Source of the DNA: Undaria pinnatifida
Lineage: Eukaryota; Sar; Phaeophyceae; Laminariales; Alariaceae
DNA: 64,000 nucleotides
NCBI GenBank assembly: GCA_012845835.1
Contig: JABAKD010000016.1
Coordinates: forward strand, 20,007,196 to 20,071,195
Reading direction: 5' to 3'
Position numbers and translations under genes: made by a program. Shown here piece by piece: positions 20,377 through 31,889 of the stretch. The notes under the pieces are model-generated. The model did no database searches, had not been told where the DNA came from, and saw nothing but the letters and a program-made list of their open reading frames with translations. Numbering within the stretch: position 1 is the stretch's first letter; each line of letters opens with the position of its first letter.

Positions 20377-20475
20377 ACGGTAATGACCATGAGGAACATG
20401 ACACAACCCCACTTTCGAAGCGCGATCCTGAATCCGGAAAACGTTTCCCCGCAGTTCTCCCACATGCGGCTACAG
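20377..20475 (+). CDS. Candidate exon, 33 codons
   Basis: Bounded by 'CACGCGCAG|ACG' and 'CTACAG|GTAAGA'. In phase 0 it reads TVMTMRNMTQPHFRSAILNP then ENVSPQFSHMRLQ; a second frame reading DGNDHEEHDTTPLSK is also open. Neither frame matches a known domain. The splice signals are good, the frame choice is not settled. Confidence 0.4.
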
Positions 20476-20647
20476 GTAAGAACCGTTTGGCGTTTGTGGA
20501 TGAGACAAGTATCTTACTTCGGTATGAGTGCCACTTGTTTTCTTTCAGAAGCTCCTCGCTTGAGTTGAGGAGCTCTGTAACTCGCCAAATTAGATTTTGA
20601 GAGTCAACGAAAGTCCTACCCGATGAGCAATCCTTTTTTTTTTGCAG

Positions 20648-20825
20648 GAGAAGACATCTGGCTGACTGTTTTGCAGAGGGCAAGCGGGATTCCAGCGATA
20701 TTGATTCATTCCTCAGTGGGGGAGCTTCGGAAGCCGTTAACGCTTTGGATAGGACATGTCACTCCTATTGTATATCGGCACGCGCTACCAACCGGCCGCG
20801 CTCTGTCTGTACGTACGCGAGGACG
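20648..20825 (+). CDS. Candidate exon after a strong acceptor
   Basis: A run of T ending in TTTTTGCAG precedes it. One frame reads RRHLADCFAEGKRDSSDIDS then FLSGGASEAVNALDRTCHSY and closes at a GTAGAT donor. Another open frame reads GEDIWLTVLQRASGIPAILI. Phases do not join directly to 20377-20475 in the first frame, so an exon between them or a different partner is needed. Function unknown. Confidence 0.4.
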
Positions 20826-21478
20826 GTAGATTCATAAGACCCCAAGTCTATCGGACTCACAGCTGACGTTTTTACGCTTATTTTATAATATGTATATAAT
20901 CGAGTACTTGTATCAACCGTTTTGTTCGAAGTAACAGCAAGTCCGCGCCCCCCTCCTGTCTGGTAGAAACTGGTTACTAACGACTCATCGAGGTTCTGTA
21001 AAGGTGTTAAGTCGGAGCAGCTATACGTACGCATGTAGCACTTCAATCGGGCTACGATGCCGGCGTTGGGGAACAGAGCCGATGTTGAATCGATGCACGT
21101 ATCCCCTCGTGAAAACGTGCCGGTATGCGACAGACTGCGTGTATAGCGGCCGATTTTTTCCCCAATTTACACGCATGCGCCGATACCGTAAGTGAATCAG
21201 TAAACCCTCATGGTTGTTCGTGCCACTATCCCGCGTAGGCCTTCCCGTCATAGCGCCCCCACCCGTTCTTCCTCTTCCATTTCAAAGACCCCCCCCCAAC
21301 GATGTCTGCGTCCGCCCCTGCTACCGCCGCTTTCACCGCCACTGCCCTCCCATACGCCTAGCCCCTTTCCTTGTCTCACCCCTACCCTCTCCCCGTTCCC
21401 CGCCCCATGTAAATTGTTTCGTAGATATTTGAGCTAATCGCCCCAGCGCTAGCGGTCGACCCCAGCCAGCGTCCAACC

Positions 21479-23496
21479 ATGGCGGAACTGGTGGAAGGAA
21501 TGATCGGCCTGTACGGCCGCCAGCTGGAGGCCGAACGGGTCTCTTCATTAGCTGTGGTTGCGGCTGCATCTGACTCTGGTACCCGTCCAGCAACCGACAC
21601 CTTGGCCGCGGCGGCCGTCCTTCGGGATGTTCTGGGACTTCCTGAGGGGGGAACCGGTGCGGCTTCTGCTGCTGTGGCTGCTGCCGCTGCTGTTGCTGCT
21701 GCTGATAAGCCTGCCTCAGGTGCTGGTGCTGGGTTCGCTTATCCTGCTGTTTATGCTGCTACTACGGACATGATGCCCGGTGGCAGTGGCGGTGGTGGTG
21801 TCGGTGGTGTTGATGGTGGTGTCGGTGGCGGCGGTGCCGGTGGTGGCGGCGAAAGTGGTGTGGGTGTGAGGGCTTTTCTCCCCGCGACGTCCGTTGCGAC
21901 AGCGGACGAAGCGCCAGAAGGAACAGAAAGCGTCCGGAGACTACCTCTCGGGTCCGTTCGTCGTGAACAGTGGCGGAGGAGCCCTCCGTGTCCCCAGCGC
22001 AATCGACAGCGTTGCTGCCACCGCAGCAACTGCCGATGCCACGATTATCACCGCCACCGCAACTGCTACCGTCGACAGAGGAGCGTGCACGGTGTACGAC
22101 CCTCTCCCGGAATAGGGTAGCTTCGCGACGACGGCGGGCACGAGTCGTGCCGTCGGCGACGCGGACGAGAGTGGCGGTAGTGGCTACAGTACCGGCGGTG
22201 CCAGCTACGGCACGGAAGGGAACGGTGGGGATTGCGGGTACGTCGCCACGGCCGTAGTAACTCCTACGCAGCTTCACTCAGATGAAGAAGAGGGGGGAGG
22301 GGAGGCAGAGGGGGGATGGGGAGAAGTGGAAAGGGAAGAGACCTATTCCAGCCCTCGCACCGTAGTTGAAGGTGGGTGGGGAAAAGGAGGAGGTGGAAGC
22401 GGAGAAGGGGGTACCTTACCCCCTTCTCCGCTTCCACCTCCTCCATCTCCCCACCCACCTTCAATTACGGCGCGAGGGCTGGAATACGCCTCTTCTATTG
22501 CCACTTCTCCCCATCCCCCCTCTGCCTCCCCTCCCCCCTCTTCTCCTACCGGGTGAAGCTGCGTAGGAGGGGGACGTGGGAGGGGAGGAGTGGGCAGAGC
22601 CAGGAGGAGGAGAGGTGTCATCCAGCCCACGCCACGCGACAGACGGTGGGTGGGGACGAGGAGGGGAAGACGCCACAACCTCACCGAGACGCGTCGCAGT
22701 TCCGGCAGCGACTTCACGCCAGAACTGCCGCGCAGACTGGAGAGCCTCCGAGAATTGCGGTAGCGGCGACAACCACGGCAGCGGTAGCTACAGCCGCGGT
22801 AGCGGTAGTGGCAGTTACGATAGCGGCAGCGGCAGTAGCGGCAGCTCCAGTCGTGGTAGCGGTGTCGACAGCTGCGGTAGCGGTAGTGCTACCGGCGGGA
22901 TCATGGCAAACGGTGGCGTTGCCGCCTTCTACCGTCGACAGAACCGACGATCGCGCGGTAACGTTTCCCCGCGCTGGGCCCCGCGCTCAAGGGGTGGAGT
23001 CGTAAGAAGTGGCGTCCGTCCGCGCCATCGCCAACAAGGCGCGTTCCAACAGACGGGCGCCGCTCGCCGACACGTCGGCCAAGGAGGTGCTCCTTTTGTT
23101 CCTGTTGCTGTGAGGACCCCATTAAGGGTGACTGCCGGTGGCGGCGGCAGCGGCGGTAGCGTCTGCGGGGGCGGTGGTGGTGGAGTCGGCGGGGGTGACA
23201 GCGGGTCGCACAGGGGTGGCGGTTATGCCCCAGTCCCACCCTACGTCGCCGCTCCGTCAAGGTATGCCAATAAATGTGGGCACGTGCTTGGATTCCCCTC
23301 CCAGCGGCCCGATGCCGCGCGGAGGCTCTTCGCGTACCAGATGACGGCGGTGGGTGCAGCGGGTTACTACCCCCGCCAAGCTGGGTACGGTGGACAAGCA
23401 GGTTACCTCGGGCACACTGGATACGGTGGAGACGTGGGACACGGTGGGCGCGCCTGGCAAGCTAGCCGCGTAGGCCACGCCTGCCGCGTAAGGTAA
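21479..23496 (+). CDS. Low-complexity gene family, copy B (better preserved)
   Basis: Starts at ATG 21479: MAELVEGMIGLYGRQLEAER. An Ala-rich stretch and a Gly-rich stretch after MMPGG follow in one frame to about 21990, where B switches frame relative to its homology with A (SAIDSVAATAATADATIITA). After the palindrome at 22262-22567 one frame runs from about 22576 to TAA 23496: SSSPRHATDGGWGRGG, SRQNCRADWRASE, a Gly-Ser region, VPPYVAAPSRYANKCGHVLG and a Gly-Tyr tail (FAYQMTAVGAAGYYPRQAGY). Peptides of the form S-S-P-x(6)-GGWG-x-GG recur in both paralogues, which supports this strand. The last codons CGC GTA AG|GTAATC could equally be a splice donor, and a hydrophobic segment follows at 24.1 kb. 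No known domain; the role is unknown. It may be expressed or a milder pseudogene. Confidence 0.5.
22262..22567. repeat. Palindrome P5 in copy B, about 150-bp arms
   Basis: The centre is near 22414: 'GGAAGCGGAGAAGGGGGTA' faces 'TACCCCCTTCTCCGCTTCC'. The outer arms pair 'TCCTACGCAGCTTCAC' with 'GTGAAGCTGCGTAGGA' and 'CCCCCCTCTGCCTCCCC' with GGGGAGGCAGAGGGGGG. It is the only palindrome in B, at a position corresponding to the Glu/Gly region of A (about 10330-10450), where A has none as clear. Confidence 0.9.
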
Positions 23497-23499
23497 TCA

Positions 23500-24300
23500 T
23501 CGTGCGCTTACTTTTAGAGAAGGAGCGGGAAACACAGAACCCGCCATGTTCTCCAACGGGAGGGCAAGGTTGCGTGGTGGGTATCTCACCGCAGGAGATG
23601 GGTGTGATGTTTTGGGGTGCTGATGGTGGTCGTGTTGTTTTCCCTGTCATGTCAACCTCTGGAGATAATGGGGCTGTGAAAAGTGAGAAGGGAGTGTGTG
23701 TGGTGGCGGTTAGATTTGCCCTCCTGCACTTTTAGATGGGACGTGTTCGCTCTTTTTCTCTAGAGGAGGTGGCGGGTGGGACGTTTTGGTGGTCTTCTGA
23801 TTGTCGCTTTTGTACCCGTCATGCCACTTCTAGGAGGGTTCAGGGTTGTGATAAAAGGGAGGAGTGTGATGGTGGATGGACTTCCCCCTGAAATCTCTTG
23901 GATCGTACGTGCTCTCTCTTACTCTCTCTTACCGGACAAGATAGGTGGAGTGCTTTGACACTGGGTTTTAGTCGATTGTTCTCGTTTCGTGCCGCATGTT
24001 CGTAGCCGTGACTACAGCAGAGTTTGCGCGTGGTGAAAGTGGGCAGGTGCCGGTGAAAGCGTCGTCGCGGTCTGTTCTTTTGTGGCTGTGACTCTTGCGT
24101 TTTTGGCACTTTTTTTCGGCTGCGGCGGCGGTGGCATGGTTGGTAGCGGCTATAGGCCTGTGGTCTGCGGTTTGGTATACGCCGCTCTTGAGCAGTTGTA
24201 TTGGTGCTCAAGATGTGCGCGATCGGTGGCGATTAAAGCGTGGGTTTTCGTGTTGTATTTCAACAAGAGGTTTGCCGCCCCCCGCCCCCCTCCCCCCGAG
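23500..24300 (+). other. 3' flank of copy B with a hydrophobic segment
   Basis: At 24095-24280 one frame reads FFSAAAAVAWLVAAIGLWSA then VWYTPLLSSC, a typical membrane helix. The aligned part of copy A (12190-12250) also reads Ala/Val-rich (AAAATVVAGLVAAI). A 3' exon adding a membrane anchor to the Gly-Tyr protein is therefore possible. No clear acceptor is seen, so it is listed as a flank and not as CDS. Confidence 0.35.
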
Positions 24301-26060
24301 GAGGAAAAAAAAGCTCATAAATACTGGTACAGGAGCGTACGTACAGTATTATACAGTAGGTTTAAAACTGATAAAGAGATAAATGGCGTGACGGCGTGAG
24401 TGACATGCAGGTTGGTCGAGGTTGGTCGGTTAGTCGGCGAAGTCGAAACAGTGCTAGAATAACGCAAGTCCTACGGGTGTTGCGCGGGTACATTTGAGAC
24501 TCTAGTACCTTGTTCCGTGCATGGTGTAGAATTTTCGTCATTACTTTTGTTGTGGGTGAAGTACAAGGAGGAAGTATTATTGTTGTTAATGTACTGGCAT
24601 AGCGCCCACTGAAAGTTACACAGTGGACGTAAATATAGATTCCGTTGAATTTTTTTAATAAATACAATACATTACTTATATTTTCGTCCACAATGGTAAA
24701 GGGAAGGGAAGGGGCTGTTGAAGTATTCGGATGTCCATGAATCCACCACGATGCAGCCCTCTCATTGGACTAAGTTCACAGCAATGGCGCTTTACTTGTA
24801 TGCCGCTGTATATGGACTACAATGCCGCTGTCGATTTGTGAAGAGCAATAGGAAGCAGCCTTTTGTTTTTTAGGAAGATTATTCTTCTTCTGTGATCAAC
24901 AAGCAGGAGAGGATGGCGTGGTGTTCTAATTCCCACGATCATTCATGGTGATGCCAATGGGTGCGCGGGGGGTTGTTGCTGTACCGTGTTTCTGTATCCC
25001 CTCGTAACCCCACTTTGTTGGTTTTTATCTCCGTTGTGCGTAGCTGAGACAGCGTTGGGTAAGCTCAGACTCGATTTGTCGATTGTAGCAAGCAAAAGAA
25101 CTAGCGGGATGTAGGGGTGGGTGGGTGGGTTGGTGCGGGTCAAAACTCTCTCGCGAGCCCGACAAAAAACGCGCTACGTAGTAGGTCACCCCTTGATTGA
25201 CCCCATGTCTCGCGGAATTCACATATGTGCGGAAATAAAGGGACCTTGCGAGCATTAATTTGAATACCAAATTGTCCGCACGTTTTCTTCCTGAGTGGAA
25301 TATCTTGGTTTTTGGTACGATATGTACAGATATAACCAGCAGGGTTTGAAGTCAAGCAGCCATCCAGACATATAGGCCTACACGAACGTGCAGACATAGC
25401 TGGAATAGTAATAGGCATGCAATTATCCAGACAGACATCCAGTCATACGCCTAGTGACCAATACCGTGTGTAGCCGCAAGAAAAAGCGGTAGTCGTCGTG
25501 GCGCGGACGTATAGAACGGCTGTTTATGGCGGCAAGCAGAGTCAACCGAGGTCGGCGTAGCAATCTGTTTCCCGCCCGTTTTTTCGTGACGAGCCTCTAC
25601 CAATTCGACGCACTCGTGCTAGAGCGGCGAGTGTTCGCTCCAGGAACGCGGGTGGTGGGGAGCGGGGGGGGGTGGAGTGGTACGAGGTCCGGGGGAATTT
25701 TTTTCCGTATGCCGTAATGCGCGCGATGGTGAATGCAAAAAAATGACGTTGAAAGTTATCATGTCTTCAGCTGTAATATATCTGGATCGCGTTCGCGAGG
25801 AGGAGGAGCGTCTTAGGCGTGGTCTACAAACGGTCATCACGCCGCCAGGGACGGCGTCGCAAAAAACTCTCGAATTATATTTGTCCTGTGTACTGCATTT
25901 GGCGGTCGCCCATTCGCTGTGGTGAAAATATACCGGGTATGATGATTGTTGTGGTGGACTACTATTATCAATAGTAGCTGTTCTGCTGCAGTCGAGCAAC
26001 AACCAGGGTCCCTGTTCCCGACACATTCCCACGGCGCTTTAGGTGCCCCCCACGAACCGA
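24300..26060. other. No supported gene
   Basis: Mixed sequence with a short C/A run at 24283-24310. A frame at 25744-25925 (VREEEERLRRGLQT) follows 'TGTCTTCAG' and could be a small exon, but nothing else supports it. Confidence 0.4.
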
Positions 26061-26069
26061 TCTCGCAAC

Positions 26070-26455
26070 TACATCTCTGCCCCTCGCCCTCTCCTTCCCT
26101 CTCTCCATCCCTCCAGCCCGCTCCCCCCTTCCCCTCCCCCCTCTCCCCCCCCCCCCTCTCCCCCCCTGTCCTCCCTCCTTCTCTCCGTCCCTACCCGTTC
26201 CTGCTTCCCTCCTTCATAAGAAATGTTTGGGTGAGAGCCCCTGATTTTTTTTTTTCGGGGTGTTCCTAAATCGAGGTACTTGCCCACTGCAGTAACGTAC
26301 ACCTCGCACCCAATTTGATTGGAAATTCCCTCAGTTAATCCCGTCAGTGGTCAGTCTTTGGGTTCAGCAGTGCCACGACATAGTGTCGCGGCTCCTCCCT
26401 CCCTCCCTCCCTCCCTCCCTCCCTCCCTCCCTCCCTCCCTCCCTCCCTCTCCCTA
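26070..26455. repeat. Polypyrimidine stretches including (CCCT)n
   Basis: C/T-only tracts at 26090-26215 and a clean run of 13 CCCT tetramers at about 26396-26449. No coding. Confidence 0.9.
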
Positions 26456-26479
26456 TCACCGCCCGTCCCCCCGTTCCTT

Positions 26480-27690
26480 CCTCCCCCCTTCTGCTTCAAA
26501 CCACTCCGCGGTTGAAGCGTAAATTTGGCCACGAAACCAAGCACAGGTACAGCAGTAGACGCCCGCTACGATAACGGGTGCTCGCAACAAAATACGACAC
26601 CCATCTCTCGAGGATCTCAACACCTGACGCAAACCCCAGCATGGACGTTTCGAAAAATTAACGTGCAATCCGATGATGAACATTGCCTTGACCTCGGCAT
26701 CTACCTGCTGTAGTAGTACTTCGAACATGAAGAACGAGGAATGAATCCTCCTAGGAGCAGTAGTAATGTCAGGGTAGGTTTTCCAACGATTCTGACTGGG
26801 TCGTTCGTCACTTATTCTCTCTTCAGGAGCCTTGTCGGCCGGAGTACTGCTTTGCCTCAAACCGTGCTAGCCTTTCCTGCATCGTAGTACATACGCGCCC
26901 CTCTCCCGCGATCTTCCCTTCCTCCGCTCAGACGTCAAACCTGCGGCGTGCGGAAAGGGGGGGGATTGATACCTGGCTACACTTTACTTGGGCAAAGCTG
27001 CGGCTTCGCAGTGCATTCTTGGAGGAACCTTGGTATAAAATCGATCAACCAAGAAGAGCAGCAGTACCAAGACCTTACGACTTGCTATCATGGAATCGAC
27101 GCTATAATAGAGAGTTAACGCACACCGTGCATGGTCATAGTAGTGTCGAATACCTGGCACCACCATCACCACGCACGTTGCACCACGAATGAACGCAGTA
27201 ATGGCATTAGTAGCAGCCGTAACACCTGCAAACAGATTATTAGCAGCCCCCCCAACGTCTGCACGTCGTTACAAGTACGAACTCGGTACCATAGCACCTG
27301 GAAGCAGATCAGCATCTACCACATACTACAGCAGTAGTAGCATGTTGAATATCATGAACACGAACGAACGAACGAACTCGGCAACACCTGCAAGCAGACC
27401 CGATACCAGCACCCCGCATGTTCATACCACGAGAGTGAACGCGGTAACACCTGCATGCAGGAGAGCACCATGCACGCACGTCGGGCCATGAACGAACGAA
27501 TAACAACGCGGTAACGCACTGACTGTCAGTATATCCATAGTCCGCAACAACTTCCGCCCCGGGGGGGGAAGGGGGGGGGGGAGGGGCGGGCGACACGGGG
27601 GGGAGGGGGGGTGTATGCCGCGTTCGCCCTTCATCCATTAACAGTGTTCTACTGCTGGATACAGTCTATAGGCTATGTCCTATATTATTT
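26480..27690. other. No supported gene
   Basis: Contains AGTAG/ACCTGCA-type short repeats (27200-27480: 'GTAACACCTGCA' recurs four times) and a poly-G stretch (27559-27612). No exon recognised. Confidence 0.5.
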
Positions 27691-28030
27691 TCACTACCAG
27701 TTATTCTTTTTTTTTTTTCACACACGTCTACTCTCCAAGCTTCTGGACAAGCTGTGGTCACAGGTGTCGTCCCTTCACCCCCCCCGGTTCTTGCCTTCAT
27801 AATTGTTATCGAGCATAGTGTTGAGCAATCCCAATGCTCGTCGATTTTTCATCGAGTGTTGCTAACTCACGCTCTCGCACTTTCCGCAAGTCAATTTGTG
27901 CACAAGAAAAAAGTCCCCACGAATTTATACGAGTATGCACTCGGGGGGATTCCAGGCTCGAGGATAACCTGGTACGCCACCGCTGTATTATACGAAATGC
28001 ATTGGAGGGAGCGATCTTTGCAACAAGAAA
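27690..28030 (-). mobile_element. tRNA-derived SINE-like element S, copy 1
   Basis: Read on the - strand, a head with the A-box-like 'GGTGGCGTACCAGGTTATC' is followed by 'CTCGTATAAATTCGTGGGGAC', 'TTTTTTCTTGTGCACAAATT' and 'GAAAGTGCGAGAGCGTGAG'. The B-box region seen in copy 37830-38280 is deleted here. It belongs to the family at 31890-32070, 35715-36060 and 37830-38280. Confidence 0.65.
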
Positions 28031-28244
28031 AACGTTAACGGCCAACGAGAGCACGGTTGGTTGAGTTCGACTCGTTGGAAAATTCAACGGGGACAATGGC
28101 TACCGGTATTATATTGGACTGACTCACGGATCCCTCGAAACCGACCAGCCGACGACTATTATGAATATTATGTTAACCTGCCTGGTACTGTAGTTGGTAC
28201 GTATCGCATGAGTTGTTGTTGTTGTTGTTGTTCCCAAAAAAAAG

Positions 28245-28514
28245 GTGGGCAAGTGGTACCGGGGGGTCCTCGAAGCAGCTGAACGGTTCATGGGCAGGTG
28301 GCACGAGGATGAGGCAAAGCTGAGTAGACAGCGCCGCGCATCCGCCGTGGGTGGTGTCGAAGGGAACGGGGGGAGGGGGGGCAGCAGGAGGGGTAGAAGG
28401 AACACCGCCCAAGGGTATGGGGGCAGGGGGGGGGACAGGAGGAGTAGAAGGGAAACCGCGGTAGATGAAAGTAGGAAGGAGACCGCAGACAGGGTAGCAA
28501 GGTACCAGGCCGAC
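28245..28514 (+). CDS. Candidate exon, helical then Gly/Arg-rich
   Basis: The frame reads GKWYRGVLEAAERFMGRWHE then DEAKLSRQRRASAVGGVEGN, a plausible charged helix with Trp/Arg, before turning into Gly/Arg repeats. The second half (28350-28514) is repeated at 28920-29075, where the frame is broken. The preceding 'AAAAAAAAG' is a weak acceptor. Only the first 40 residues look credible as coding. Confidence 0.35.
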
Positions 28515-29135
28515 TAGTAGGTGGAACCTTTCTATCTATGCCACTCGTACCGCCAACTGCTGCGGCTGCTCGGAATGTGATGTCTTGGTACTTTGATTTT
28601 TCCGTGAATTTATTTATTTTATTTTATTTTTATTTTTTTCTTTCCCCTTCTTATCCTTATGAAGGGAGTCTTGCATGGTGGGTAGGTGACGAGCCTGTTT
28701 TATTTGGCCCTCCCAGTCTTCCTTCTTCTACTTGTTTCTTTTTCCGGGGTATTTTTTCCCTTTCTTTCCCCCTTGCATGTCCATTTTGGCTCATGCTCGG
28801 GGTATGTTTCTATCTCCCGTGCTTTGGCTCCCCTTTTTATTTATTTATTTATTTATTTTGTCTTGGTTTCTTTCGTTGTTTCTCTCTTTTACAAGGTATT
28901 TTGGTTTAATGAGAAGAACACAAAGGGGGGAGGGGGGGAAACAGGAGGAGTAGAAGGAAAGCCGTCCAAGGGAATGGGGGCAGGGGGGGCAACAGGAGGA
29001 ATAGAAGGGAGACCGCGGTGGACGAAGGCAGGAAGGAGATGGCAGACAGGGTAGCAAGGTACCAGGCCGACTAGTAGGTACATAGCACTTTTCGTCTTTC
29101 TCTGGGGCATTTTTTTCCCCTTTGTTCCCTCCTTG
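28350..29135. repeat. Tandem duplication of a G-rich / T-rich segment
   Basis: 'GTAGAAGGGAAACCGCGGT…GGTAGCAAGGTACCAGGCCGACTAGTAGGT' (28435-28520) recurs at about 28990-29077 with 'CAGACAGGGTAGCAAGGTAC'. The T-rich part with 'CTCATGCTCGGGGTATG' and 'GCTTTGGCTCCCC' recurs downstream at about 29150 and 29228. The unit is about 560 bp. Confidence 0.7.
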
Positions 29136-29159
29136 CGTGTCCAGGTTTTAGGCTCGTGT

Positions 29160-29395
29160 TCGGATTATCTTATTTTGGTTTTACTTTACTTTATTTTATT
29201 TCATTTTATTATGTTTCTTTTCCGAGCTTTGGCTCTCCTTTGCGGTTGGGTTGTTTCTTCGATTTCCCCTTCATTTTGTTTGTTTCATTTTTTGTTTTAT
29301 TTTATCTTTGTTTTTATTTGTTTTCTTATTTTGTTTTTGTTTTTTGTTTTTTTGTTTTTGTTTTTGTTTTTGTTTATTTCGTATTTCTCTCTTCC
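29160..29395. repeat. (TTTTA)/(TTTTTG)n low-complexity tract
   Basis: Irregular T-rich pentamers and hexamers giving Phe/Leu-rich frames that are not genes. Confidence 0.9.
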
Positions 29396-29399
29396 AATG

Positions 29400-30700
29400 T
29401 ATTTCTGTTGCTGACGTATGTATGTTGTGCCTGTCGTACCCAGTACTAGGGCATGACATTGCGTTGTCGAATGCATTACGATGCATTATCTCTGTGTCGT
29501 GGCTTGTGACCACAGAGCTGATCTTTCTAGGGTGAAGAATCAGTACGGACACTGGGTGTGCTGGATGTCGACGAGTAGAAGAACGGTTTAATGTGAAGAA
29601 CACACACACATATCAGGTATCATTCTAGCACAGCAGCAGGAGTCTAGTAGTTTACCTGCTCGCTATATATACTCGGATGACAAAATAATGTTAATGGATT
29701 TCAATATTGTTATAAGCATAGACGAGCGTGTAAATGAGGGAAAGAAAGGTGGAAAATGATGATCATCTGCTTGATCTGCGATATAGTGGCTTGGAAGTGG
29801 GTGCCGAACGCAGAATCTAGACATGAGTCTTCAATCGGTTTCCTCGTTCGGTGTCCCCCAGCTTACCCGGCATATTGTGAGATGGCTAACAATGTCCCTC
29901 TCTATTTATAATACGTGACCACGTAGCCCTGCGTGGCCGCCCTTTTTCTTGTCGCATCTATGGGCCCCGCTCCACTAGTTTAGCCTCCACCACATGTACC
30001 TATTGAATAATAGTGTACCCTGTCCTTCACGATGCCCTCGCGCCATTCCGCACGCCATTGCGTGTGTACTCTCCAGCACCAAACACTTGTATAGCCGGTT
30101 CTTGCTGCGAGTGTTGTATTGCTTACAGCAGTGCTCGACAGCACTTTAGAATTGTCATGTTGTAAGAATTTCATGAACATTTTTGTTTTCGACGAAAATA
30201 ATAATACGGCCTCTTTTGTACTCAAAATAGTGTAGGACATACCCTGCTTCACATGAGAATTCCTGCCTGGCCAGAAATAAGAAACTCGTCACTCGTTTCG
30301 CGTGCTTTTATTACTACTGCTGTGTATTCTCGCTTTCCATGCCACCCTCTGCCTCCTTCTTTCCTCCCTTGCTTGCTTCCTCGAACTATTGACTCGCTAT
30401 TTCTATGTACTCGTAGCTTCTCCCTCTACTCTGGACTCTCTGATCTGCAGCACTCGCCTGCAAAGGGTGTCCGTTGACCTTCCTTACGTGTTTCCTCTAC
30501 TACAGCAGTACTTCCCGTTTGGTTTGTGTTTCATGCCTTTTCATATGTTCTATCGTCACTTTTCACTTTCCAGCTCAAATCGTAAGAAGTTGGCACCCTC
30601 AGCGACCTTCTGGACAACCAACCGTCGTCGCAGATATCTTTCCTTTCCCCTATCTATGACAACGATCACAAGTACACACTACACCCCCTGTGCGACAAAA
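29400..30700. other. No supported gene
   Basis: A frame at 30302-30703 starts with a hydrophobic run (LLLLLLCILAFHATLCLLLS) like a signal peptide, but it has a non-ATG start and no splice evidence; the overlapping frame is equally open. Nothing else seen. Confidence 0.4.
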
Positions 30701-31276
30701 TGAAGGCGCGTGCCGTAGTGTGGAAGGGGGAGCAGAGCCTGCTTGCCTTAGTGACCCCGGAGCTGGGTTGTTGTTGTTCTCACATTAACTCGAATAATCA
30801 AGTTCGTGGTCACAGGACAGGCTCCAGTCACTCTGGAGCTGAGGAATGCCCCAGGGAAAAAACACAGACAAACCAAAGGTAGTACACGCATATACATCAC
30901 AGCTGACGCAATTCATGACACCACCAGAAACATATAGAAGTGAAATCGGGAGTCAGCCTACGATGTGCCAGGTCCATACTGGTGCATATGTCTCACTTCT
31001 CGCGCCTGGAAAACCGACTATATATACCACTTGCCACCCAAGAATGACTACCACGTACATGTTGGACGTAGTACCTATCACTACGCATACGCATGACAGA
31101 CGCAAGTCAATTGGAAAAAAGAAACAAAGAGAATAAAATAAGATAAAATAAAGGACGGAAAAGACAAGAAAACGAAAAAACGCAAAAGGAGAGAAAAAAA
31201 AGAAAAGACAAGAAAAGAAAGAAAAAAGACAAGACAAGAAGAGGAAGCAAGGTAAGGAAATGATTAAAAAAATGTC
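30700..31276 (+). mobile_element. Polypurine-tailed element E, copy 1
   Basis: It matches the reverse complement of 41085-41640. Shared blocks: 'GTGGTCACAGGACAGGCTCC', the hairpin GCTCCAG-TCACT-CTGGAGC, 'CAGCTGACGCAATTCATG', 'GTGCCAGGTCCA', 'CACCCAAGAATGACTACCAC', then a GAAA-rich tail of about 130 bases ending 'AAAAATGTCATGCTAGCA'. In both copies one frame keeps SQLTQFM, PPETY, SEIGSQ, TMCQV and GAYVSLL. The A/G tail and common 3' end suggest retroposition (SINE or LINE tail); the class is unidentified. Confidence 0.65.
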
Positions 31277-31449
31277 ATGCTAGCAGACGCCATGAACTGA
31301 CTGAAGACGGCATTGAGCTCATAAAGGGTATTAAGCGTATCATCAATGGCACTGGGGAGAGAACGCAACATGGCGAAGAAGTCAGTTATCTTGTGACGGC
31401 CATTGGAAGGCCCACAAATTTCAAGACAATGATGGCCAGATCCAGACTT

Positions 31450-31770
31450 CAGTCCTTTGGGCATGACGCCCCCCCTCCCCCCCGCCCCCCCTTCCCCCCT
31501 CCCCCCCCCCCCCCCTCCCCTTCTCCCTCCCCCTTCCCCCTCCCCCCGTTTTGAACCGCATGTGCACTCAGGCGGAAAGCCGGGCTTTTACCTTTTTCGT
31601 GTTTTTTTACACATACATGGGCGCTATACGGAAAGCCGGGCTTTTGTTTTTTTCGTGTCTTTTTTTATATATAGGCGATTTTTATATTTTTTCGGGTCGT
31701 AATATCGGCCATATATCTCGGACAAAAACAAAAACAATATAAAGCCCGGCTTTCCATTTGTCGGTTATTC
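31450..31770. repeat. Poly-C tract and GGAAAGCCGGGCTTT direct and inverted repeats
   Basis: Poly-C at 31468-31550. 'CGGAAAGCCGGGCTTTT' occurs directly twice (about 31570 and 31629), each followed by TTTTTCGTGT, and once inverted ('AAAGCCCGGCTTTCC', about 31741-31755). A transcript of either strand could form a hairpin of about 15 bp. Confidence 0.8.
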
Positions 31771-31889
31771 CATGATCAACATCGCGTCCAAAAATCACAC
31801 GTACATACGTTAAATTGAGCGGGGCATGGCCAATATACGTCACTGGCAGATTCTTGGCTGGCCCAGCTCGTAGACACGAAGTGCGCGTA

